DNA of 64,000 nucleotides from positions 1,178,001 to 1,242,000 of the forward strand of contig CP053688.1 in the NCBI GenBank assembly GCA_013200995.1, read 5' to 3'. Source of the stretch: Arthrobacter citreus (lineage in GTDB: Bacteria > Bacillota > Bacilli > Bacillales > Bacillaceae_G). This document shows positions 8,850 through 17,816 of the stretch, piece after piece (positions within the stretch are counted from its first letter, which is position 1; every line of letters starts with the position of its first letter). Below the pieces are notes generated by a model. The model did not search any database. It saw nothing but the letters and a program-made list of their open reading frames with translations, and was not told the DNA's origin. The position numbers and the translations under genes were made by a program.

Positions 8850-9237
8850 ATCGATCTCCTTTTAAAGTCAAAGATATCATTAGGTTGCTGAAAAGTTAAT
8901 CATTTGATTCAAAAATAGCTCATAGTTCCATCGTAAACTAAAACTTGCCTCATCTATTTTATAATTGATTTAACAGAAAATTCAGTTTATAATAACTAAA
9001 ATACAACTTTTAAATATTAAAACTACCATCCGAAAGTACGTTATCATATTTTAATACCTTCATTTTCAAAACCTTTTCATAGTTGTTTCCAATCAAATCT
9101 TTCCTTATCATTTTACTTTAAGCTTTCATATACATATTGATTCTTCTTAATACTAATTAGTCTAAAAGATTACATCTCATCGTTAGTTCGATCAGTTTTT
9201 GTCTAAACTACATTATTATGAAAGAGGTGTTTTAAAA
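8850..9237. other. intergenic region
   Basis: About 390 AT-rich bases between divergent genes. No small ORF with a ribosome binding site and no convincing hairpin. It must contain the promoters of gpmA and of the gene at 9238, but no hexamer pair stands out. Confidence 0.4.
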
Positions 9238-9654
9238 GTGGAATTTCGAAGTAGTGGTAGGCTTTCCAATTTTCTAGTAGTCATCTTGTTTTCAATTTGC
9301 TTGTCTTCATGCATCTTTTACGTTCAAAAACATGGGTTTCCAAGTACACCTAAGTCTTATTGTATAATTTTCTTATTAGGATTAATGTTTTTAGCTTACG
9401 TCGGATATATTCGAAGTATGGTCATTAGGATTAATGAAAATGAGGTTACATATGAACATTGGGGATTCAAACGAACGATTCCAGCACAGCATATTACGCG
9501 AGTTAATCTGCAATATCGCTATAAAGAAACAGCTTCATATAGTGCATATCTTGTCATAAATCATCCTGAAGAGTCACTTTTTATCCCCTCTATGATGTTT
9601 CAAGGTCAAATCGACCGGATAACAAAAGCAATAAGAGACATTATGATTTATTAA
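9238..9654 (+). CDS. membrane protein with a PH-like C-terminal domain, unknown function
   Basis: 138 residues. Two hydrophobic segments (about 12-30 and 42-58) are followed by a soluble beta-rich tail MVIRINENEVTYEHWGFKRT with pattern like bacterial PH domains (IPAQHITRVN). The GTG at 9238 is chosen because AAAGAGGTG stands eight bases upstream; the upstream TTG at 9199 has no such site. Likely a membrane-anchored cytoplasmic-side protein. No catalytic motif. Confidence 0.65.
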   Translation: MEFRSSGRLSNFLVVILFSICLSSCIFYVQKHGFPSTPKSYCIIFLLGLMFLAYVGYIRSMVIRINENEVTYEHWGFKRTIPAQHITRVNLQYRYKETASYSAYLVINHPEESLFIPSMMFQGQIDRITKAIRDIMIY

Positions 9655-9663
9655 ATTTGCATC

Positions 9664-9698
9664 TCAAAAAGAACTGAAGACTAGCCTCAGTTCTTTAT
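9664..9698 (+). terminator. bidirectional terminator between convergent genes
   Basis: AAAGAACTGA and TCAGTTCTTT pair around a loop, with a T-rich run on the plus strand and an A run before the stem. Confidence 0.8.
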
Positions 9699-9704
9699 TT
9701 GTGA

Positions 9705-10280
9705 TTAAATGATCGGCTTTATTGCATCAACTATTATTGAAGGAAAGAGTACTTTTTCTCCGTGGTTTCTAGGATCATATTGTTTTGAACGAAAAATAAT
9801 ACCATCCCTCCTATCCCATTCGTTAAAATGAAACGTTCCACCTTCATCACAGTATTCTAATAATGTCACTTCAAAGCCCGCTGTTTCAAACATAGTAATA
9901 AGCGTTTTATAATTATATACAATTTTATGGCTAGCTGCTGGATGATCTTTTGGCCCAGGGCCACCTACTTTTACAATATTTTGATAGGTTTCATCTTGAA
10001 AAAAACCATCTGGTACTGCACAACGAATATAACCTGATGGCTGTAAATATTCATAACAAATTTCAGCTGCTTTTATGCCTTCTTCATAAGTAAGATGCTC
10101 CCAAACATGTTCGGCTAAAATAGCTGAAATTGTATTTTTTTCAAATTTCCTTTCCCAAGTAGACTTTTCTAACAAATTAAGTTCTTCTTCTTGAGTTTGA
10201 ATCCAAGTTGGATTATTGTTATATTCTCCAGCTCCTATTACAACTCTTAATTTTTCACGATTAATCGACATTCGATTCAT
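9705..10280 (-). CDS. class I SAM-dependent methyltransferase-like protein
   Basis: 191 residues. AILAEHVWEHLTYEEGIKAA (about residues 52-71) resembles the post-motif-I 'EHVxEHL' acidic strand of SAM methyltransferases, and EICYEYLQPSGYIRCAVPDG is the usual 'L-pGG.l..avPd' strand. The glycine-rich SAM loop is reduced (VVIGAGEYNNN near residue 14), so activity is not certain. The ATG at 10280 overlaps the ribosome binding site GAGGTG; the second ATG (10271) may be the true start. Substrate unknown. Confidence 0.7.
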   Translation of the reverse strand: MNRMSINREKLRVVIGAGEYNNNPTWIQTQEEELNLLEKSTWERKFEKNTISAILAEHVWEHLTYEEGIKAAEICYEYLQPSGYIRCAVPDGFFQDETYQNIVKVGGPGPKDHPAASHKIVYNYKTLITMFETAGFEVTLLEYCDEGGTFHFNEWDRRDGIIFRSKQYDPRNHGEKVLFPSIIVDAIKPII

Positions 10281-10484
10281 TCACCTCAAACTAGATTTTA
10301 ATCAACTAGTATATTTCTTTATCTGCACCTTAAATTCCTCTTTTATCCCATGGGAAATGTAAAATTTTAGTAATTTATCATATTTTTTCAAGTTTTCAAT
10401 TTTAGAAACATGAATCATTAACCATTAACTTAATTTCCTAAAATATCTAATTTATTGGTTTAAATTCTTAGCCTATATCTTGGG

Positions 10485-10490
10485 TATAAT
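10485..10490 (+). promoter_or_regulatory. candidate -10 element of the pyruvate kinase gene
   Basis: Perfect TATAAT 25 bases ahead of the ATG, just before the ribosome binding site GGAGGCG. No matching -35 is obvious, so the promoter is only partly defined. Confidence 0.4.
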
Positions 10491-10515
10491 AATTCCAGTA
10501 AATGGAGGCGTTTAA

Positions 10516-11583
10516 ATGACGATTGATCGAATATGTACGATTGGACCGGCTAGTTTTGATAAAAAAATACTATCTGAATTAATTGAACACGGAATGACGA
10601 TTGCAAGACTAAATTTTTCTCATGGAACACATGAAAGCCATCATAGTGTCATCGAACAAATAAAATCATTAAATTTACAGACTGGAAAAAACATTAAGAT
10701 TTTAGGAGACCTCCAAGGTCCAAAAATTCGATTAGGTACTATTGAAGGTGACAAAATTATTCTTGAACCTAATCAAACTTTTACACTCGTTATTGATGAT
10801 AGTGTAGGTAATCTTAATCAAGCAAGTGTTGATTATAAAGGCATAATAAACGATGTGAAACAAGGAAATCGTATCTTAATAAATGACGGTGAAGTAGAAC
10901 TGATTGTTGAAGACGTAAATAATCATAAAGTTGTCACTTCAGTTAAAATTGGCGGAGAAATATCTTCCCATAAAGGGGTTAACCTACCAGGTGTAAATAC
11001 AAACTTACCTGCTATAACTGAGAAAGATCAAAAAGATATTGAATTCATCTTACAAGAAAATTTAGATTTTATTGCTTGTTCATTTATCAGACGTGCATCA
11101 CATTTAAATGAAATTAGGAATTTTATCAAATCAAAAAATGGAAAAATTCCACAATTAGTCGCAAAAATAGAAACAATTGAAGCAATAAAAAACTTTAAAG
11201 AAATTAATAAAGAAGCAGATGCAATTATGATTGCTCGTGGAGATTTAGGAGTCGAACTTCCTTACCAATGGATTCCACTTTTACAAAGAGCAATGATTCA
11301 TGAATGCAATTCCACTAATACTTATGTAATCACAGCAACTCAAATGCTTCAGTCAATGGTCGATCACTCATTACCGACAAGAGCTGAAGTAACCGATGTT
11401 TTTCAAGCAGTTATGGACGGAACGAATGCCGTCATGCTTTCTGCTGAAAGCGCTGCGGGGCACCATCCTGTAGAAAGCATTGAAACATTGAAACTTGTAT
11501 CGCAGTTTGCTGAAACTGTTAAAGCGAAATCGACTTTTGATTTTGGTGATATGCTTGAATTGATTAATTCTTCTATAAAGTAG
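10516..11583 (+). CDS. pyk: short pyruvate kinase lacking the C-terminal domain
   Basis: 355 residues against about 470-585 for usual enzymes. The barrel and the inserted B domain are complete: ICTIGPASFD (6-15), ARLNFSHG (about 30-37), LGDLQGPKIRLG, VAKIET (catalytic Lys and metal Glu), IMIARGDLGVELP (metal Asp) and TATQMLQSM. The sequence ends soon after the last barrel helix (HHPVESIETLKLVSQFAE), so the C-terminal allosteric and subunit-contact domain is absent. All catalytic residues are kept, so it may make pyruvate without effector control. Short paralogues of this kind occur in the B. cereus relatives I recall. GGAGGCG precedes the ATG. Confidence 0.9.
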   Translation: MTIDRICTIGPASFDKKILSELIEHGMTIARLNFSHGTHESHHSVIEQIKSLNLQTGKNIKILGDLQGPKIRLGTIEGDKIILEPNQTFTLVIDDSVGNLNQASVDYKGIINDVKQGNRILINDGEVELIVEDVNNHKVVTSVKIGGEISSHKGVNLPGVNTNLPAITEKDQKDIEFILQENLDFIACSFIRRASHLNEIRNFIKSKNGKIPQLVAKIETIEAIKNFKEINKEADAIMIARGDLGVELPYQWIPLLQRAMIHECNSTNTYVITATQMLQSMVDHSLPTRAEVTDVFQAVMDGTNAVMLSAESAAGHHPVESIETLKLVSQFAETVKAKSTFDFGDMLELINSSIK

Positions 11584-11693
11584 ATGTTAGAAATGAACAA
11601 TCTAAAAACTCGGTTTCAAGACTTTAGTCTGCATATTCATGGGTTAGTCATACCGTTCAGGAGTGATGACTGTTCAGATTATTTAGCAAAAGG

Positions 11694-11727
11694 AAAAGAT
11701 CATAATGTGGTCTTTTTTTGCTTTCGC
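11694..11727 (+). terminator. terminator downstream of pyk
   Basis: AAAAGATCA pairs with TGGTCTTTT (one G-T pair) followed by a T run. A weaker hairpin, AGTCATA/TGATGACT, lies just upstream. Confidence 0.7.
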
Positions 11728-11919
11728 CTTTTTTTCACATAAATGTTGATATAATACTTTAAAACTTGAAGCAAAGATGGGGTATCTGAAAGGAGTGAAG
11801 CTGATTTTAGATTCCTATTTGTTTGAAATTTAACAGTTTTCTTCTATCTTTATGCCGATTTGGATAGAATTTAAGCAAACTCAGTGATTGTCTATTATTA
11901 ATGATGAATAACATGAAAA

Positions 11920-11946
11920 AATACCCCTACCAGCATGGGTATTTAC
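11920..11946 (-). terminator. terminator at the end of the phased-repeat region
   Basis: AATACCC and GGGTATT form a stem around CTACCAGCAT; the T tract is on the minus strand. It would end a minus-strand transcript that crosses the 21-bp repeats. Confidence 0.65.
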
Positions 11947-11970
11947 TTATCTAATTTGGGATTACAGGGA

Positions 11971-12090
11971 TTATATTTGCAGTTTCACTATTTTTATTTG
12001 CAGTTTATCCTTTAATTACAGTTTCTGAACTTTTATTTACAGCCTTCAGACATTTATTTGCACATTTTACATTCTTATTTGCAGTAAGTT
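11971..12090. repeat. degenerate tandem repeat, core TTATTTGCAG, about 21-bp period
   Basis: Six copies of a core resembling ATTTGCAG (or ATTTACAG) end at 11982, 12003, 12021, 12042, 12063 and 12084, spacings 21, 18, 21, 21 and 21. The bases between the cores are less conserved. More decayed copies may continue to about 12165 (CTTATTTGTACTGCA). The spacings are multiples of three: the plus frame gives a hydrophobic LFAV-rich heptad without a start codon; the minus frame gives TANK-like repeats with stops. It therefore looks like a DNA or RNA element rather than a gene. Confidence 0.6.
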
Positions 12091-12242
12091 TTTTTAATAC
12101 ATTTCTTGCCCACTAATTAGCGACTTTAAGACATTAAATTGTACGTCCCTCAGCCTTATTTGTACTGCACTATTTTTATAACTAGTCTTTTTAAAGGTTC
12201 CAAATAAAAAAGAGGTAGCCCAAAACCAGGGACCACCTCATA

Positions 12243-12470
12243 TTACTTTTCTTTTTTATAAAATCGTTCACCGCTATCTGGATTAAAATAAACTCTAGTT
12301 TTTTCACCAGTTACCGGGTCAATATTAACCTCGTTCGTTCGCTGAAATCCTTGTGGGGTTTGATTTCCATGGTTTCGATTGAAGCGTTTATCATATACAA
12401 AATAGCCAAGTAGTAAACAAATAAGAACGATTAAAATCTGAATTCCATAAAAACCGAATAGAAATTTCAT
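12243..12470 (-). CDS. small single-pass membrane protein (75 aa)
   Basis: One membrane helix at about residues 8-27 (YGIQILIVLICLLLGYFVYD), then a polar tail with DPVTGEKTRVYFNPDSGERF, a pattern typical of short glycine-turn repeats. No named family recognised. The ATG overlaps by one base the stop codon of a tiny leader ORF that is a relic of a ybjQ gene (TAATG), so translation is probably coupled to it. In the ancestor the two were probably a two-gene unit. Confidence 0.7.
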   Translation of the reverse strand: MKFLFGFYGIQILIVLICLLLGYFVYDKRFNRNHGNQTPQGFQRTNEVNIDPVTGEKTRVYFNPDSGERFYKKEK

Positions 12471-12532
12471 TATATTCTCTCAACTACAACTGCTGTTCCA
12501 TAAGCAACGATCTCACTCATAATGTTCTTCAT
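12470..12532 (-). pseudogene. 20-codon relic of a YbjQ (DUF74) gene acting as leader ORF
   Basis: ATG at 12532 follows AGGAGG and opens a 20-codon frame: MKNI followed by [16 protein letters not shown] and TAA. The last 16 residues equal the C-terminus of the intact YbjQ-family protein encoded at 25716-26036. The DNA 12473-12520 matches 25719-25766 at 47 of 48 positions. All but the last beta strand of the gene has been lost, yet its ribosome binding site was kept or rebuilt. It is followed by the 75-residue membrane protein with stop/start overlap. Confidence 0.8.
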
Positions 12533-12796
12533 GTAAACATACCTCCTAAAAGCATTGAAATTACAATACTAAAAAAAATCTTCTCAATAAAATTTGTACG
12601 TCAGTTTGTCCGTTATTTAGGGACATTACTAGAATTTCGCAGACATTATAAACCATGTATTGTTCAAATGTTCACAACTATTTTGAACTTGTAGAATAAT
12701 AAGCATTTTAATTATTACCGCCGGATATATCAGATCACCTTATAAATTTGATTATATCAAGCATTTTTCGATAGGTCTATGTGAAACTTAATTTAA

Positions 12797-13048
12797 TTAA
12801 AATGTATTCAATTGCTTTTTTTTTTTTGAATTAATTAATTTTGTTTCTAATACGGTATGTGAAATTCCTCTTATTTCTAAATTCTCTAAATTGATGGCGC
12901 CAAGGGATACATATTCGCACAGTTGGACCAAATTTCCGTTTGCTAGGGAACATTTATTATGTATATACCAAATCAAAATATCCCCCCTGAACTTCCTGCA
13001 TTTTTTTGCGATTGACGTAGAAGATAAATTTTCAAATAATTGATCCAT
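12797..13048 (-). CDS. hypothetical protein (83 aa), doubtful
   Basis: Open frame with MDQLFENLSS at the start and a run of lysines near the end coded by a poly-A tract. It contains KFRGDILIWYIHNKCSLANG and LGAINLENLEIRGISHTVLE, which look like real coding sequence (mixed codons, no low-complexity bias), but no family is recognised. The ribosome binding site (GAGAAT) is poor. It could be a small gene or the end of a lost one. Confidence 0.35.
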   Translation of the reverse strand: MDQLFENLSSTSIAKKCRKFRGDILIWYIHNKCSLANGNLVQLCEYVSLGAINLENLEIRGISHTVLETKLINSKKKKQLNTF

Positions 13049-13395
13049 ATTCTCAGCTTCTAAATTAATACTCTATTTTGATATTGATAAAAGTAATTCA
13101 ATTTGGAGTCGGGCTAAAGTATGTGCTATATTGCATAACTAAATAAAATATCAAAAACTTATACTCTTGTAGAAGTCAGTTTATATTTTCATATACATAT
13201 GCTTTATTTAGACGGTTTTCTATTTCAGTGTTTTAAGTTATTTCTATACGAATTTTATATATTTAACTGTAATGACATGAAAAGCTATACTCTCGAATAA
13301 TAAAAGAAGAGAAGCCAACGTTAGATTGCCTTCTCTTCCCTCTTAAAATTTTTTTTCTAATTTGATGTACTTTTTATCAAATATTAAAATTAGAT
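13049..13395. other. intergenic region downstream of the large protease gene
   Basis: About 350 AT-rich bases. It holds the terminator of the protease gene (13306-13338) and otherwise no ORF with a ribosome binding site. Confidence 0.5.
13306..13338 (-). terminator. terminator of the large S8 protease gene
   Basis: GAAGAGAAG and CTTCTCTTC form a perfect 9-bp stem; on the minus strand it is followed by TTTTATT. Lies 57 bases past the stop codon. Confidence 0.75.
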
Positions 13396-16300
13396 TTATT
13401 GAATTCCTAATTCAGCCTTAATATCAGTAATTGATTTTCCTTTATATTTCTTTACAGGTTTAGGAGCATTATCAACAGCTTGATTTTGCATTAGGTAGTT
13501 CTTTTCTACATATGCAAAGTCTTTTGCGTCAACGGTTCCATCAAAATTGATATCCGCTACTCGTTTATTTGTTCCCCAATAAGTTTGGATTGCTAATGCA
13601 TCTAAAAGATCGATGACATTATCTTTATTGATGTCCCCTGCAATTGCATCATCAATTGTTTCAGTTCCTAATCGCTTATAAATTCCATACATTTCTCCAT
13701 CCATCGTGTTATACACATTATCAAATTCCCCATATGTCGTAAAATGTCCAGGAATATCAGTGATGACAGTAAACTTATCCTTCGTTACTGGTAAACCAGA
13801 AATATAAAATTGTCCTCTCGTATCCATTGAACCTGTGTATGTCTTACCTTTACTGTCAATTATTGTTACATTTGCCCCAAGTTTCGTAAAATCGACCTTT
13901 TTCGTTGTTCCATCCGCATTTTCGAAGCTTTCTGGATGAATATAACTTATTACACTTGAGAAATTTGGTAAAATTGCAATTGGTGCTATAAAAGTCAGTG
14001 GATTTGTCACCGTGTTATCGATACTAGTAAATGTTGATTTAACTGTGTTAAGACTAGCATACGGAGAAATATCTTGCATATTCGGTATTTTAAACGTTAC
14101 GTCAACCATTGGCAGATCCCCTGAAACTTCTTGTGAACCGTCAAATAACACATCAACAGTTGATTTAACTGTCGTACTTGTTGGATTAGTCGTCGTCACA
14201 TCTAATTGTCCGCCAAGTTTTTGCGCTTCGGGATTTAAAGAAATATTTAGGATATTCGTATCTAAAGTGCTTGTTGTAAAACTATAATTCGCTTGCTTCA
14301 ATTTACTAACATTATCGGCAGTTAGTGTAATAGTAACCGTGTCACCAATATGTGCATTAGCAAAATTTAATCTCGTTGGAATATTTGGTTGTCCATAAAC
14401 GTAAGGTGTTCCTTCTTTAACAAAGAAATATTGTTTTAGGCCATAATAATTTGATGCTTGGTCTCCTGCAACAAAACGGACATTTAACGCTGATAAGCTT
14501 GGTTTCATGGCAACTTCGTCTTTAGATTGTCCATTTCCATCTAATTTTAACGTTCCAGATGCAAACGCACTATTATAATAATAAGCAATTGTATTTTGGG
14601 ATTGATCTGCTTTTAATCCTGCAGACTTCATTAGATCAACTACCTTGTCATTTACTTTAGCAGTGAAAGGTAGCGTTTGTTGATCTGCTTTATACTCAAC
14701 AAATGGATTACCTGCTTTTTCTCCCTCGACTTGTATATCAAATAGATTTGGCATCGTATTATCAACAAATAAGTCTTGTGAAACCATATATTTCTTCTCG
14801 TTATCATCGTGTCCAATGAATTTTACTTTGTAATGCCCCTCGTTTGCTAACACCGCTTTTGAACTAATTGGATTCTTGGGATCATTTGTAAATGGATAAT
14901 AAACCCCCATAAATGCTTGAACAGAATAAGGTGTACCTTCAGCGTAGTTCATTCCGTCAAAACTAGCTACAATACCTAGGTCCTGACCTGTATTCGCATC
15001 TGCTATTACAATATCAAAGTATCTCATATGAGATTTTAACGAGAAGTTAGCAAATACATAAGGATTAAATAATGGGCTAGATAAATTATTTCGATCAGAT
15101 GACATCGATTGGCGACTAAGACTCAAGTCTTGAATACCTTGTTCCACAAAGTGTGTACCAAATGGAATTCGATACGTTTCAGATGGATTAGCCTTGTTTG
15201 TAAACACGACATACCCTTCGTATATACCTTTTTCAGCTGTTTTAGGAATATTTAATGTAACATTTATTTTCTTGTTACTAATTCCTTTTAATGTAACAGT
15301 TGAATCTGTCAGAACTGTTACGCCGTTTGTTTTTGCATCTTTTGAATTACGTAAGTTCGATTGATAATTAATATTTACATCAAAAGTTTTTTCCTTTTCT
15401 CCTCTATTCATTAAAGTAACTGAACGAGTATCCGAAAGATCATTTCCTTTAAAGACCTCATTCCCAAAGCTAAGCGCACCTGTATCAATATTAATTTGTT
15501 TCTCTTTTCCATTAATGATTGTTGGTGTTGACTCTTTTACTTTCATTTCAATAGTCGAATGAATTGCGCCATAAGGATCAATTCGTCCTGCACCTTGTTC
15601 AAATACACTGTATGGTTTACTTAATGAGTCTGCAGTATTCATTAAAATTGATTTTACATCTTCTGGTTTTAGGTCTGGATTCGCTTGTAATAATAATGCT
15701 GCAACGCCTGCTGTAAACGGTGTAGCCATCGATGTTCCAGACAAACGATCATAAGAGTATTGATAATTAGTCGGATCCTCTGGATTGTGAAGAAAACCTG
15801 GAACAGTCGATAATACACTTACTCCTGGCGCTGTAATCTCTGGTTTAATTTGATAATTTACACGAGTTGGTCCACGAGAACTAAAATCTGCTAAAGAATC
15901 ACCAGCCGATGTGAATTGACCAATATCGCTAAATGAAAATTGAGTCTTTCCTGCTGTAATTTTTTGTTGTAACAAAAGCCCTTCAGCATTTGTTAAATTA
16001 AAAGACGGGATAAAATCAGTTCCTTCTCCTAAATAGAACGGCATAAATCCTTCAACTGCATTGTTATTGTACATAAGAATTGCCGCAGCTCCCTTTAGTT
16101 TTGCTTGTAAAATTTTATCATTAATTGTATTAGTTCCACGTGCGACTAGTACAACTTTTCCTTTAACATCTAGGTTTGTGTAGTTACTAGCTTGACCAAC
16201 TCCAGGTATATTGACCATACTATATGTCTTGTCCATTAAAGTTGAAAGCTCATCACTAAATCCTTTTCCTAATAAACGCATTTCTGAGTTTATACTATCA

Positions 16301-17535
16301 AGATGTCCCTTCATCGTCGGAATTTGTTGTGGTACATCGCTAGCTCCGACTGTCAGTGCTAAAGCTGCTCCCCCAGGTGTACCAACAGTATACATACCAT
16401 TCCCTGCATTTCCTGCAGCAACCACTGCTGTCACGCCACTTAATACTGCATTGTTAATCGCAATACTTTCTGGAAATAACGGGTCATTATAGTTAGATCC
16501 TAATGACAGATTCATAATATCTATTCCCTCGGCAACTGATTTATCAATTGCTGCAATAATACCATCACTTGATCCGCTACCACCTGGACCAAGAACACGA
16601 TATACATATAAATCAGCTCCTGGAGCTATTCCTGTCGTTGCATAATTACTATCGTTTTTTCCTTGTCCTACAATTGTACCAGATACATGTGTTCCATGCT
16701 CTGTTACATATGTTAATGGGTCGTTTCCTGGTTTTCCAGCTTTTATCCAGTCATCATAGGTCGTTTCCATTGGATCATTATCGTTATCAACGAAATCATA
16801 TCCACCTTTATATGCATTTTTTATGTCAGGATGATTGTAATCAACCCCTGTATCTAGTACGGCAACTTTAATACCTTTACCTGTATATCCCTCGTCATGC
16901 AATTTATTAATATTTAGATAAGCTCGTTCATCCGCCAACCCTTGTTCTTGAGCTTCTTTTGAAAGCTGTACCTTATTAATTGGTTGCTCTACCTTTACAG
17001 TCGAATCACTGTATATAGCTTGTACAGCACCCGATTTCATTAAATCCTTTATTTTATTTGCTGGTCCTTCTAGCGCAACCCCATTAAATGCATTTTTATA
17101 TTCACGCTTAATCTTAAAGGTGCCATCTGATTTAGCTTTAAAAGTAGATTCCAAATCTGATTTAAACATTGTATGATCTGCGTTAACACGTTCATTTGCT
17201 TGAGCATCTGACAAGATTTTCCCTTTTACAGCTGCTTCTAAAACTGCAGCCTTATGTGGTTTATTTTTAAATTGAACAATGACTGACACATTTCCAGGAC
17301 TTTCTAGATTTACATTAGAATTTAGAAACAAACCGGATTGTTCATCTTCAGAAAGTTTTTCCAAAGCTTGTCTTTGTGCTGGACTTAAATTAGCTAAAAT
17401 TGACTCCGCCTTTGAAATACCTTCCGCTTTAGTTACATTTGTTCCACATGAAAGTGGTGAAAATATTACACTTGATGTTAGGGCTAATAAGGTAAATCCT
17501 TTAATAAACTTACCTTTCTCATATTTATTACTCAT
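13396..17535 (-). CDS. secreted Vpr-like subtilisin-family protease with dockerin-like tail
   Basis: 1379 residues. Signal peptide (KGKFIKGFTLLALTSSVIFS), then an I9 propeptide (about 80-185: VSVIVQFKNKPHKAAVLEAA). The S8 domain shows catalytic Asp in VAVLDTGVDYNHPD (about 227), His in EHGTHVSG (about 282) and Ser in LSGTSMATPF (about 602). A PA domain is inserted before the Ser, as in B. subtilis Vpr. Fn3-like beta domains follow. Residues about 1295-1350 hold two EF-hand-like calcium loops, DINKDNVIDLLD and DINFDGTVDAKD, in dockerin arrangement. The ATG at 17535 is used because GGAGGAGG stands upstream; the longer frame from 17574 lacks a site. Lies directly downstream of an RRNPP-type regulator on the same strand, separated by a strong terminator. 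Confidence 0.93.
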   Translation of the reverse strand: MSNKYEKGKFIKGFTLLALTSSVIFSPLSCGTNVTKAEGISKAESILANLSPAQRQALEKLSEDEQSGLFLNSNVNLESPGNVSVIVQFKNKPHKAAVLEAAVKGKILSDAQANERVNADHTMFKSDLESTFKAKSDGTFKIKREYKNAFNGVALEGPANKIKDLMKSGAVQAIYSDSTVKVEQPINKVQLSKEAQEQGLADERAYLNINKLHDEGYTGKGIKVAVLDTGVDYNHPDIKNAYKGGYDFVDNDNDPMETTYDDWIKAGKPGNDPLTYVTEHGTHVSGTIVGQGKNDSNYATTGIAPGADLYVYRVLGPGGSGSSDGIIAAIDKSVAEGIDIMNLSLGSNYNDPLFPESIAINNAVLSGVTAVVAAGNAGNGMYTVGTPGGAALALTVGASDVPQQIPTMKGHLDSINSEMRLLGKGFSDELSTLMDKTYSMVNIPGVGQASNYTNLDVKGKVVLVARGTNTINDKILQAKLKGAAAILMYNNNAVEGFMPFYLGEGTDFIPSFNLTNAEGLLLQQKITAGKTQFSFSDIGQFTSAGDSLADFSSRGPTRVNYQIKPEITAPGVSVLSTVPGFLHNPEDPTNYQYSYDRLSGTSMATPFTAGVAALLLQANPDLKPEDVKSILMNTADSLSKPYSVFEQGAGRIDPYGAIHSTIEMKVKESTPTIINGKEKQINIDTGALSFGNEVFKGNDLSDTRSVTLMNRGEKEKTFDVNINYQSNLRNSKDAKTNGVTVLTDSTVTLKGISNKKINVTLNIPKTAEKGIYEGYVVFTNKANPSETYRIPFGTHFVEQGIQDLSLSRQSMSSDRNNLSSPLFNPYVFANFSLKSHMRYFDIVIADANTGQDLGIVASFDGMNYAEGTPYSVQAFMGVYYPFTNDPKNPISSKAVLANEGHYKVKFIGHDDNEKKYMVSQDLFVDNTMPNLFDIQVEGEKAGNPFVEYKADQQTLPFTAKVNDKVVDLMKSAGLKADQSQNTIAYYYNSAFASGTLKLDGNGQSKDEVAMKPSLSALNVRFVAGDQASNYYGLKQYFFVKEGTPYVYGQPNIPTRLNFANAHIGDTVTITLTADNVSKLKQANYSFTTSTLDTNILNISLNPEAQKLGGQLDVTTTNPTSTTVKSTVDVLFDGSQEVSGDLPMVDVTFKIPNMQDISPYASLNTVKSTFTSIDNTVTNPLTFIAPIAILPNFSSVISYIHPESFENADGTTKKVDFTKLGANVTIIDSKGKTYTGSMDTRGQFYISGLPVTKDKFTVITDIPGHFTTYGEFDNVYNTMDGEMYGIYKRLGTETIDDAIAGDINKDNVIDLLDALAIQTYWGTNKRVADINFDGTVDAKDFAYVEKNYLMQNQAVDNAPKPVKKYKGKSITDIKAELGIQ

Positions 17536-17769
17536 TATTTTCCTCCTCCATTCTATAATTAAAGTAAAATCCAATGAATGCTAAATAAATATTTTAAAAG
17601 GCTTAAGTACTTTTTAAGATTCATATTTTTCTTCACTAAACTTTACTTCCTACTACTAATTATTAGGAATATTCTAAAAATGCACAATCGGGTTATCTAT
17701 CTCCCTATTTCAGTACTTTTACCGATATTAAATTGGATTTTCGATTAAATTCGACGTATTTCTACCGAT

Positions 17770-17783
17770 TTGTTACGTAACAA
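17770..17783. promoter_or_regulatory. perfect 14-base palindrome, candidate operator of the protease gene
   Basis: TTGTTACGTAACAA is a perfect inverted repeat about 235 bases upstream of the protease start, inside its promoter region and just past the terminator of the regulator gene. The direct repeats TTTACCGAT (near 17709) and TCTACCGAT (near 17761) flank it. A binding site for the adjacent HTH regulator is a plausible reading, but nothing proves which protein binds. Confidence 0.4.
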
Positions 17784-17816
17784 GCAAAATTAAACAATAG
17801 TTTTTATATTGGAACA

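Larger units (their letters stand above)
11584..12242. other. intergenic region after pyk
   Basis: About 660 bases holding the pyk terminator, a TATAAT-containing stretch near 11750, an abortive AAAGGAGTG ribosome-site-like string at 11789 followed only by a few codons, the minus-strand terminator at 11920-11946 and the phased repeats. It looks like a site of gene loss. Confidence 0.45.
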
